Below the pieces are notes generated by a model. That model saw only the letters and a program-made list of their open reading frames with translations, did not search any database and was not told where the DNA came from. From a virus: a stretch of DNA of 22,711 nucleotides. Below are positions 1 to 5,833 of the stretch, one piece after another (position 1 is the stretch's first letter; the number at the start of each line of letters is the position of its first letter). The translations under genes were made by a program, and so were the position numbers. Location of the stretch: the IMG/VR virus record IMGVR_UViG_3300031603_000032, positions 1 through 22,711 of that record. The stretch is one strand, 5' to 3'.

Positions 1-17
1 TTGATTCTGATAATTAC

Positions 18-335
18 CTACAGGTAATTTGGTCCGTAATAACCCCACGATGCTGTACCGTTTAGAATATTACCTCTACTTTTGTTAGCAGGTCCTTTGT
101 GGGAAGCTGGTTTTAATAAATCTCCGATATTAAATCCCTTTTTTAAATTATCACCCATTGAAACGAATGCCCATACTGCTGTACCACTCATAACTTTAGC
201 ATAAACTCTACCTATTTTATGGGTAAGTGGTTCATATGGTTTATATGTAAATTTAGAGTTCCATTCCGTTTCTCTTTTACTATTTACTGTCTCAAGCCAT
301 AATTCTAATTGTGTTGTCTTTATCATATTTTTCAA
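18..335 (-). CDS. Unrecognised 105-residue phage protein
   Basis: I do not recognise this protein. It is short and soluble, with no signal peptide, membrane segment or cysteines. Its C-terminal half holds two related Gly-Thr-Ala-x-Trp segments, SGTAVWAFV near residue 50 and NGTASWGYYGPNYL at the C-terminus, separated by a basic Gly/Lys/Asn-rich stretch. This may be an internal duplication of a small beta unit. It lies downstream of an intrinsic terminator (385-410), so it probably starts a new transcription unit; a weak promoter-like sequence overlaps that terminator. A 7-bp inverted repeat (12-29) overlaps its stop codon. The ORF is intact, in the same direction as all its neighbours, and ends 17 bases from the window edge, so its downstream context is unseen. 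Confidence 0.7.
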   Translation of the reverse strand: MKNMIKTTQLELWLETVNSKRETEWNSKFTYKPYEPLTHKIGRVYAKVMSGTAVWAFVSMGDNLKKGFNIGDLLKPASHKGPANKSRGNILNGTASWGYYGPNYL

Positions 336-374
336 TTTTTAATTGGTTTAGGAATTCCCCTATCTCTTACTATA

Positions 375-406
375 TAAAGATACGAAAAAAGCCTGGCATT
401 ACCAAG
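375..406 (-). promoter_or_regulatory. Weak promoter-like site overlapping a terminator
   Basis: Read on the minus strand, CTTG (403-406) is followed after exactly 20 bases by TATCTTTA (375-382). This resembles the -33/-7 pair seen elsewhere in the window, but both boxes deviate from the consensus. The spacer is mostly the terminator hairpin at 385-410. It could drive the 105-residue gene downstream; the match may also be accidental. Confidence 0.3.
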
Positions 407-410
407 CTTT
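385..410 (-). terminator. Intrinsic terminator after the homing endonuclease gene
   Basis: On the minus strand AAAGCTTGG and CCAGGCTTT form a 9-bp stem with one T-G wobble and a 5-base loop (TAATG). The stem runs straight into a T tract. This is a textbook rho-independent terminator, about 40 bases after the stop codon of the GIY-YIG endonuclease gene. It probably ends the transcription unit that starts at the promoter at 2769-2800. Confidence 0.75.
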
Positions 411-411
411 A

Positions 412-441
412 AATGTTAAAATATGTTAAAAAATGTTAAAA
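412..441 (-). repeat. Three 10-bp tandem direct repeats
   Basis: Three consecutive 10-base units, each (A/T)ATGTTAAAA on the plus strand, lie between the stop codon of the GIY-YIG gene and its terminator. The period of one helical turn would put copies on one DNA face. The sequence is very AT-rich, so chance or slippage is a plausible origin. No role can be assigned. Confidence 0.6.
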
Positions 442-449
442 TTTAGGAA

Positions 450-1112
450 TTACTTTCGACTTATTATTTGGTATATCCTACCATCATATACCCAAACACC
501 TGCTTTTAATCCTGCTCTAACCTTATGATGTGAAACATCTAAAAATGATATCAAATCCTTTTGCCTAGTCCAAACATTTCCTAAATCATCTTTAATGATA
601 ACCTGCTTAGCGGGTGCACGTTTCTTAATGCCATCTTTGAATTTCTTAGATGTTTTTATAGAAATTGAATGTTGGTACTTTTGTTCATCCGTAAACGAAC
701 GTGGTGGTCTGTTTTTGTAACAATCATAACCCAACTCTTTCATATTAACGCCAAGATTCCAAGGGATATTACCTTTCTTCGCACCCTGCTTCTTTTTCTC
801 TTTAGTAGATTTCATAGAAATAGTATCCCCACCTTCACCACCTTCAGTCATATTATACCCACATTTGTAGGTGTTGTGTTCTGATATGTGTTTTATTTCA
901 AGCTCATTCAATGTACCCTTCGATTCTGCATTATCTATAATTTCCCAAACAAAATCACCAGTACCATATTTTCTAATGGCTGAGTAGAAATTGGTTTTTT
1001 TACCCAATCTTGCATTCTTCAAATGCTGTTGCTTTCTATCCACCAACCGTTTGGTGGTTTGTCCTATATAAACCTTACCCGATGTGGTTGATGTTACTTT
1101 GTATATTATCAT
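450..1112 (-). CDS. Free-standing GIY-YIG homing endonuclease
   Basis: A GIY-YIG nuclease, likely a mobile homing endonuclease that cuts intronless or unoccupied sites. The N-terminal catalytic domain spans about residues 1-95. It has IYKVT (3-7) and KVYIGQT (13-19) for the signature pair, arginines 22 and 26 with His30, a glutamate-bearing helix (NELEIKHI, 69-76) and the closing YNMTEGG (86-92). A NUMOD3-like patch (NIPWNLG, 115-121) follows. Residues 171-216 look like a NUMOD1-type helix-turn-helix (DDLGNVWTRQKDLISFLDVS), the usual DNA-recognition tail of phage homing endonucleases. A good Shine-Dalgarno (AAAGGTG) precedes the ATG by about 6 bases, stronger than at most neighbours. It sits at the end of the gp62/DUF1599 unit and just before a terminator, a typical place for a mobile gene that has settled in a phage genome. 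Confidence 0.9.
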   Translation of the reverse strand: MIIYKVTSTTSGKVYIGQTTKRLVDRKQQHLKNARLGKKTNFYSAIRKYGTGDFVWEIIDNAESKGTLNELEIKHISEHNTYKCGYNMTEGGEGGDTISMKSTKEKKKQGAKKGNIPWNLGVNMKELGYDCYKNRPPRSFTDEQKYQHSISIKTSKKFKDGIKKRAPAKQVIIKDDLGNVWTRQKDLISFLDVSHHKVRAGLKAGVWVYDGRIYQIISRK

Positions 1113-1170
1113 TTATTCACCTTTATTATAAGTATGGTGTATTTCGAATAAACGATACGATTCACACCAT

Positions 1171-1590
1171 TTATTTACCCCACTTCATTCGTTGGACTAG
1201 TTGAGCTATAACACCATAAACTGCTAAGTCTTGATATGTATCGGCTACACTTTCACCAACTTCATCAGGTTGCCCGAAAACTACCATTTGTTTAATTCTA
1301 GATATCTTATCATTCATCCTGAAAAACAACCCTGTCAATGATAGTTTCACATCATTGTCATTTGCTAATGGAGTTCCTACTGATATGTTATCAGGTCCGT
1401 AGTTTCGTTGCTTTTTACAAAATGTAATGTACATCTCATCTAATATGTTTTTAAACTCATCAGTCGTAACCGGGTAGTTCTGTTCACAATACTCAACTGC
1501 ATCATGTTGGGGGTAAATTACACCCGATTTCTTTAAACTACGTTCGCCTGTATGAACTACCTTTGATTTTGCTTCTTTGATATTATCCAT
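1171..1590 (-). CDS. DUF1599 (nucleotide modification associated domain 1) protein
   Basis: The core matches what I recall of DUF1599, renamed nucleotide modification associated domain 1 because members occur beside phage DNA-base modification genes. Visible features are KKQRNYGPDN (59-68), the helix GLFFRMNDKISRI (87-99) and the acidic helix ESVADTYQDLAVYGVIA (113-129). The spaced acidic residues Glu113, Asp117 and Asp121 resemble the metal-binding helices of MazG/all-alpha NTP pyrophosphohydrolases, so a nucleotide substrate is plausible; this is inference. The first 45 residues are not recognised. The start overlaps the stop of the preceding 84-residue gene by 8 bases, which suggests translational coupling. 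A Mom-like modification gene lies elsewhere in the window (10391-11194), which agrees with a DNA-modification theme but does not prove a shared pathway. Confidence 0.7.
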   Translation of the reverse strand: MDNIKEAKSKVVHTGERSLKKSGVIYPQHDAVEYCEQNYPVTTDEFKNILDEMYITFCKKQRNYGPDNISVGTPLANDNDVKLSLTGLFFRMNDKISRIKQMVVFGQPDEVGESVADTYQDLAVYGVIAQLVQRMKWGK

Positions 1591-1837
1591 TTATTTGTTT
1601 CTTTGTAGGTTTAACAGGTGTAGGTGCTGGTGCTGGGATGAAGTATTTTTGTAATGCCTCTAATCTGTCATCAGCATCTACTAACATACTCAATGCTTCT
1701 TCAGCGTTTTTATAGAAATCCCCAGTCGAATGGTCACCTATACCAACAGGTCTAGTTTCTAATAACTCCAATGATAGGAGTGCTTTTGCTTTATCAGCCA
1801 TTGCTGATGTTCGTAACATGTCTACTAATTTACTCAT
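1583..1837 (-). CDS. Unrecognised 84-residue protein between gp62 and DUF1599 genes
   Basis: The family is not recognised. Residues 1-65 look helical and acidic (AEEALSMLVDADDRLEALQKYF), and the last 20 residues are a flexible Pro/Ala/Lys tail. There are no cysteines, signal peptide or membrane segment. The ATG overlaps the TGA stop of the gp62-like gene (ATGA arrangement), and the 3' end overlaps the DUF1599 start, so it is firmly embedded in the operon and likely translated by coupling. The context suggests a small accessory of replication or nucleotide metabolism, but nothing in the sequence defines a function. Confidence 0.75.
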   Translation of the reverse strand: MSKLVDMLRTSAMADKAKALLSLELLETRPVGIGDHSTGDFYKNAEEALSMLVDADDRLEALQKYFIPAPAPTPVKPTKKQING

Positions 1838-2298
1838 TTCTTTTTGTTTTTTAACAGTGCCGTAGCCTGCTTATCAGTTAATCCGTATTTCATTAATATA
1901 TCCAAAACTTCGTCTTTTGGTAGGAGTTCCATATATTGGATAACTTCCCTCTGCGAAACACTATACCAAGTAGATAGATATTTTAACATATCTTTGTTAT
2001 ACTTACCATCAGCTTTACCTTTGATGTATTTATCAAATGTTTTTTGCTTTGGTAAGAAGTCCAAATATACTTTATATGTATCTCTAGCAGATAAAAGTCC
2101 TATTGTATATTTTTGAAGAATATTAACAATAGGCAGTAAACCTATATTCATGCTTAACCATCGATTTATTATAAAGGGACTGAATGATTTCTTATCCATA
2201 TCTGATAGAGATTTCCAAGATGTTTTCTTTTCCTTTATACCCGATAAGTGATTGAATATAGATTTAGCTTTTACGCCTGTGCTTGCTTTTTTAGCCAT
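1834..2298 (-). CDS. 62: Clamp-loader small subunit, T4 gp62-like
   Basis: This 154-residue protein resembles T4 gp62, the small non-ATPase subunit that joins four gp44 subunits to load the gp45 clamp. Matching features are the N-terminal SFSPFIINRWLSMN segment (like the PF-x-VNR-x-LS patch of marine T4-like gp62), the central YLDFLPKQKTFDKYIKG (like the T4 segment around NYLMAAVPRGKRYGKWAK), and a C-terminal helical region with YSVSQREVIQYMELL. It is somewhat shorter than T4 gp62 (187). I chose the ATG at 2298 (MAKKAST). A longer in-frame start at 2346 would read through most of the end of the upstream zinc-ribbon gene, whereas the chosen ATG overlaps that gene's stop by one base (TAATG). 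Its partner gp44 is at 2823-3755. Confidence 0.8.
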   Translation of the reverse strand: MAKKASTGVKAKSIFNHLSGIKEKKTSWKSLSDMDKKSFSPFIINRWLSMNIGLLPIVNILQKYTIGLLSARDTYKVYLDFLPKQKTFDKYIKGKADGKYNKDMLKYLSTWYSVSQREVIQYMELLPKDEVLDILMKYGLTDKQATALLKNKKK

Positions 2299-2561
2299 TA
2301 TGGTAATAATTCTTTTGGTAAGAACTGCTCTGATACATTTCCACAATCAGCACATCTTTGTACCGGAATTGGTAACATAGATTTCTTGCCGTTTGGAGAT
2401 TGTACTGCTGGTACTACCTTATACATTGTTACTTCATTAAAGAATATACCTTCACATTCTTCACATCTAATTGTGTCCAACTTAGTTGGGTCTAACTGCA
2501 TATTTGGTGCAGCTGGTTGTGGTTGGTTCATGCCAACCACTTTTCCGCTTTTCTTCTTCAT
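2298..2561 (-). CDS. Small zinc-ribbon protein
   Basis: This 87-residue protein has two CxxC knuckles, Cys33/Cys36 (RCEEC) and Cys70/Cys73 (RCADCG). They are separated by a 33-residue beta-rich segment and form a classic zinc ribbon. The first 30 residues are Pro/Gln/Asn-rich and probably disordered, and Met11 is an alternative start. Zinc ribbons of this size in phages often mediate protein or nucleic-acid contacts; the specific role is unknown. Its start is 2 bases after the stop of the Hc1-like gene and its stop overlaps the gp62 start by one base, so the three genes are read as one unit. Confidence 0.8.
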   Translation of the reverse strand: MKKKSGKVVGMNQPQPAAPNMQLDPTKLDTIRCEECEGIFFNEVTMYKVVPAVQSPNGKKSMLPIPVQRCADCGNVSEQFLPKELLP

Positions 2562-2563
2562 AT

Positions 2564-2734
2564 CTATTTGCTTTCTTCTACTGAAACTTTTCTGTAATCA
2601 GTTACTAATTTTTTGATTTCTCCAATTGCTTTTCTAGCTCTACCTTTAGATGCTTTCGTTGTACCGTTGTGTTCTGTTTCAAACTCAGTATATAATTCTT
2701 TAATTGATTCGAAAATTTGTTGTGATGTGTTCAT
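2564..2734 (-). CDS. Hc1-like small histone (56 residues)
   Basis: A short lysine/arginine-rich gene. The product starts MNTSQQIFESIKELYTEFET and continues with a basic segment (KASKGRARKAIGEIKKLV, residues 27-44). The acidic helix, then K-G-x-R-A-R-K-x-x-x-E-x-K-K-L pattern matches the core of bacterial Hc1-type histone H1-like proteins, which are widespread in Bacteroidota and usually about 55-60 residues long in that form. It probably binds DNA without sequence specificity. It is the first gene after the strong promoter at 2769-2800, so it should be highly transcribed. No Shine-Dalgarno is clear; the leader is A-rich, as is common in Bacteroidota. The family call rests on pattern only. Confidence 0.75.
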   Translation of the reverse strand: MNTSQQIFESIKELYTEFETEHNGTTKASKGRARKAIGEIKKLVTDYRKVSVEESK

Positions 2735-2762
2735 ACTCTACTTTTTTTTGATTTACTAATTG

Positions 2763-2816
2763 TTTATACAAATATACGAAATTATTTCCGTATATCCTAA
2801 TTTATTTACGTTTATT
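2763..2816 (-). repeat. 54-nt promoter-containing repeat, copy 1
   Basis: This block matches 5766-5819 at 50 of 54 positions without gaps. It includes the whole promoter (-33, spacer, -7) and another 16 bases upstream of the -33 box. The conservation extends well beyond the two boxes, which suggests a shared upstream element or a recent duplication. Confidence 0.85.
2769..2800 (-). promoter_or_regulatory. Bacteroidota-type promoter for the Hc1/zinc ribbon/gp62 unit
   Basis: On the minus strand a TTAG -33 box (2797-2800) and a perfect TATATTTG -7 box (2769-2776) are separated by exactly 20 bases. The expected start lies near 2762, about 28 bases before the Hc1-like ATG. The spacer is close to those of the promoters at 5772-5803 and 18561-18592. 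Confidence 0.8.
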
Positions 2817-2822
2817 ATTGCA

Positions 2823-3755
2823 TTACTTAATATCAGTTATGATATCTAATAACATTGCCATGATATTAATTTCCTTATCCACGACTGATGAATCTTTATA
2901 TTGTGCATCTGCTATCTTTAATATAGTGTTACCAATTTTACCATTAGCGTAGTTATCCACTTCATCATACATAAATCTGTAAAATGGTGTGAAATCTCTT
3001 ACCTTTGAATCTGCGATGATTTTCCTTACATTATTGAATGTATCCTTAACACTACTATTTGATTGTAATATTGTAAGTACCTCATCCATATAGTTAGCCT
3101 GAATTGTTGATGTTTTATCAATTTTTAATACACCATCTATAACTTGTCGTTGTGCTGCGTTTAAAACTCTACGAATATCAGGGTATCCACTATTTACCAA
3201 TACTGCTAAATCGGGCATTTCATATGTTACCTCTTCCTCATCTAAGATTTGTTTCAATCTCATAGCCACATCCTTTTTAGATGGTGGTGTGATTCCGAAT
3301 GTTTGGCATCTACTTTGAATCGGGTCGATTATCTTCTCTACATAGTTACAAGTCAAAATGAATCTTGTAGTTCGGGAGAATGTTTCCATTAAATTCCTAA
3401 GTGCTGCTTGAGCATTTGGTGTTAAGTAATCAGCTTCATCTAATATTACGATTTTCCAATCTTTAAATCCCATTGATGATGCGAATCCACGAATCTTATC
3501 ACGAACTGCATCAACTGAATTCTCATCAGATGCGTTAATATACATTAAATCACAATCGATTTGATTTGTAATGATTTTAGCAAGAGTTGTTTTACCAGTC
3601 CCAGCTTGTCCGTATAGTAACAAATGTGGTACATCGTTATTCTCTATATAAATCTTTACCTTTTCAATGATGTGTTCATTACCAACATACCCCTCCATTG
3701 AGTCAGGTCGATATGCCTCCACCCATAACGAGTGCTTTTCTTTATTATTTACCAT
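2823..3755 (-). CDS. 44: Clamp-loader ATPase large subunit, T4 gp44-like
   Basis: An AAA+ clamp-loader ATPase of the RFC small subunit/T4 gp44 family, 310 residues (T4 gp44 is 319). It opens the sliding clamp and places it on primer-template junctions with gp62. Visible motifs are the N-terminal LWVEAYRPDSMEGYVGN (10-26), Walker A GQAGTGKTT (49-57), Walker B VILDEADYL (103-111), sensor-1 region RFILTCNY (131-138) and the SRC arginine-finger motif (148-150). The C-terminal helical collar is at about 230-310. The gene lies 27 bases after the DruA-like gene and has no promoter of its own, so it is probably read from the clamp promoter at 5772-5803. gp62, its partner, is in the next unit downstream. 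Confidence 0.95.
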   Translation of the reverse strand: MVNNKEKHSLWVEAYRPDSMEGYVGNEHIIEKVKIYIENNDVPHLLLYGQAGTGKTTLAKIITNQIDCDLMYINASDENSVDAVRDKIRGFASSMGFKDWKIVILDEADYLTPNAQAALRNLMETFSRTTRFILTCNYVEKIIDPIQSRCQTFGITPPSKKDVAMRLKQILDEEEVTYEMPDLAVLVNSGYPDIRRVLNAAQRQVIDGVLKIDKTSTIQANYMDEVLTILQSNSSVKDTFNNVRKIIADSKVRDFTPFYRFMYDEVDNYANGKIGNTILKIADAQYKDSSVVDKEINIMAMLLDIITDIK

Positions 3756-3782
3756 TTATGTATTATTTTCTTTTTAAATATA

Positions 3783-5000
3783 TTATCTTCCAATTTCTGA
3801 AAAGTATTTAGCTTTGAAATCAACCCAACTCATCCCAATTCCCTGGATGTAGAACAAATGTTCCGGCTTTAGCCTACCCTCTGAATGTAACTTCTTATAA
3901 CGATTGATAGCTTTCTTTTTCCACCAATTATTAATATACGGAATCCCATCTACGAACTTCTTTTTCATTACTAATTCAGATTCTTCAATTTCATCTCGTA
4001 AGAACGCCTGACCGTTGTCGTACATCATTGCCAAATACACGCCCCTGGCGAAACCATGATGGTATGCTGCTTGTTTGATACCACATTCTTTGAAAATCTT
4101 ACTAAGAATCTTTTGTTTGATACCACTTACAGGCCCGCCTTGTCCTGCAGGTAATCCCATACTTATACCATTACGAATACGTTCGTTGATGATTGCTTCT
4201 TCATACCACTCAGAATGTTCTTCTTTAATATGCTGATGCCATGGTTCGTAAAACTTATCATCAGGTTTCAACGAAATCTTTCCTGCTGATTCACCTAATG
4301 TTTTAAAGTGAGGTATCCCATTGTATTGAGAATGAACCCCATATAATGATGTTGTACCAACTGCGATTAACGTTTGTCCGTATTTAGTTTTCCAATAATC
4401 TCGTACTTCAGGAACAGTAGTCATCATAGCGACTAATTTCCCACCTAAGAAATTATACCCTAATGGTTGAGTACAAACAATAGTAGAAGCGATTGTAGTA
4501 TGATTCAGTTTTCCTTTTTTAAACTTATCATCCTTAGTCCACCCAATGTAGTTATCTCTAACTGCCATTGAAGTTACATCCGATGCCAATGATATTTGTC
4601 CTAAGAGTTTACCACTCTTTCTATCCTTAACATTGATTTTAACGTTACGACCAGGGTTTGCTGTAAAGTCCATTGAATGAATCATTCTACGAGCATATGT
4701 CCACTTAATGGTATCTTTGGGATCATCAATGATTTCAACATAAGGTTCTAACTCTTCAATCTCTTTGATAGTTTGTTCCAAATTGTTAATATCGGCTGGT
4801 TTCCATTGGGTATCATACATTGATGCTATTTGTGATTTATCTCTAATCATCTTAGTATCTTGTAATTCTATCCACTTTTTATATAGAACCTGCTCTTGTA
4901 CAGACATTTCAGCGAGATAATCCATATTCTGAATTAATGCTACTTTCTGTGTTTCAAAATCAAATTCCGGCTTATCCGGTGTTGTATCCCAAAAATCCAT
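3783..5000 (-). CDS. DruA-like (DUF4338-type) protein
   Basis: A 405-residue protein whose middle part resembles the DUF4338/DruA family, named after a component of the Druantia anti-phage system. Landmarks in the family order are GKLLGQISLASDV, then AVRDNYIGWT (about 148-157), KLNHTTIASTIVC, GGKLVAMM, WKTKYGQTLIAVGTTSLYG and IPHFKTLGESAGKI. The N-terminal 100 residues are acidic and helical; the C-terminal 130 are basic (VMKKKFVDGIPYINNWWKKK) and could bind nucleic acid. The biochemical role of DruA proteins is not settled as far as I know. The gene sits between the sliding clamp and the clamp loader, so a function in replication or in counter-defence can be imagined, but neither is shown. 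No other Druantia genes are present. The match is by motif order only. Confidence 0.6.
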   Translation of the reverse strand: MDFWDTTPDKPEFDFETQKVALIQNMDYLAEMSVQEQVLYKKWIELQDTKMIRDKSQIASMYDTQWKPADINNLEQTIKEIEELEPYVEIIDDPKDTIKWTYARRMIHSMDFTANPGRNVKINVKDRKSGKLLGQISLASDVTSMAVRDNYIGWTKDDKFKKGKLNHTTIASTIVCTQPLGYNFLGGKLVAMMTTVPEVRDYWKTKYGQTLIAVGTTSLYGVHSQYNGIPHFKTLGESAGKISLKPDDKFYEPWHQHIKEEHSEWYEEAIINERIRNGISMGLPAGQGGPVSGIKQKILSKIFKECGIKQAAYHHGFARGVYLAMMYDNGQAFLRDEIEESELVMKKKFVDGIPYINNWWKKKAINRYKKLHSEGRLKPEHLFYIQGIGMSWVDFKAKYFSEIGR

Positions 5001-5042
5001 ACTTATTTATTTTTAATTGTTTACGTTGGTGTTATTTTATCT

Positions 5043-5738
5043 CTACTTAATTTCCACGAGAAAATAATTTGAAACTAAACCATCTCTTTCGAACTTAACA
5101 TGTGCTAATCCAGCTGATGCTATTTTCAAAGTTGCTGATTTAGAACCTTTATTTGCGTTTAATATCTCTTTTAGATATTTTGCTGAGAATGATATTGGTT
5201 TGATATCCGTATCACATTTACAATCTACATTCATAGAGATTCTATTTGTGTTAATTGTTGAATAACCCAATACAACTTCACCTTTGCCGCCTGTACAAGT
5301 AAATGTAAATGTATCCGATTCGTTAAGTGCTCCTTTAGATTTAACAAATCTACTCGTAAACTCATCATCTAATGTAATGTCAGCATCGAATGGTGGAACT
5401 TGCTTTAAATCCGGAACTACAGGAATAACTGATAAATCTGCTAACATATAGTTTACAGATGTTCCTTTATCTGAAAATGTAAGATGTGATTTGTGTGCTT
5501 TAACATCTAAGTTAGATTCTACTACACCTAATAGTGCTTTCATTTGAGATGTGGTATAAATACCAAATTCTCCGTTCGGGAATCCACTTTCTGCGGATAC
5601 TACCGTTCCTAATAGTGTTTTATCATCTGAGATAAAACTTACTTTCATTGAATCATCAGTTGATTCAATCTTTACTGATTCTACTTCGCCACCTAAGTTG
5701 TAACGATTGATGAATTGTTCAATACTTGCTTTTTTCAT
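5043..5738 (-). CDS. 45: Sliding clamp, T4 gp45-like
   Basis: A 231-residue protein, close to the 228 of T4 gp45, the trimeric clamp that tethers the polymerase and activates late transcription in T4. Overall beta-rich composition, two-domain size and the C-terminal strand pair (AGLAHVKFERDGLVSNYFLVEIK region, like the AAKFEGEHANYVVALE end of T4 gp45) support the call. Sequence identity in this family is low, so position also counts. It lies directly downstream of the polymerase gene and in the same unit as the clamp loader gp44, with the DruA-like gene between. A strong promoter (5772-5803) sits 34 bases upstream of its ATG, so the clamp can be made independently of the polymerase. Confidence 0.85.
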   Translation of the reverse strand: MKKASIEQFINRYNLGGEVESVKIESTDDSMKVSFISDDKTLLGTVVSAESGFPNGEFGIYTTSQMKALLGVVESNLDVKAHKSHLTFSDKGTSVNYMLADLSVIPVVPDLKQVPPFDADITLDDEFTSRFVKSKGALNESDTFTFTCTGGKGEVVLGYSTINTNRISMNVDCKCDTDIKPISFSAKYLKEILNANKGSKSATLKIASAGLAHVKFERDGLVSNYFLVEIK

Positions 5739-5765
5739 GCTTTAAAATTTATTGTTTATTGTTTA

Positions 5766-5819
5766 TTTATACAAATATACGAATTCTTTTCCGAATATCC
5801 TAATTTATTTACGTTTATT
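5766..5819 (-). repeat. 54-nt promoter-containing repeat, copy 2
   Basis: This is the second copy of the block at 2763-2816, with four mismatches, all within the -33/-7 spacer. The 16 bases upstream of the -33 box are identical in the two copies. Confidence 0.85.
5772..5803 (-). promoter_or_regulatory. Bacteroidota-type promoter for the sliding clamp unit
   Basis: TTAG (5800-5803) and TATATTTG (5772-5779) are separated by exactly 20 bases on the minus strand. It lies in the gap between the polymerase stop codon (5834) and the clamp start (5738), giving a leader of about 27 bases. Confidence 0.8.
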
Positions 5820-5833
5820 TTCAGGGTGTTTGA

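Noticed and set aside
12-29. Inverted repeat AATTACC/GGTAATT over the stop codon of the left-most gene as a terminator.
   Set aside because: The stem is AT-rich and has no T tract after it on the minus strand.
2299-2346. Longer N-terminus for the gp62-like protein starting at 2346.
   Set aside because: It would overlap most of the end of the zinc-ribbon gene and adds no family-like sequence; the ATG at 2298 gives a normal coupled start.
3783-5000. A Druantia defence system.
   Set aside because: Only a DruA-like protein is present. The neighbours are replication genes, and no large helicase or other Druantia component is encoded here.
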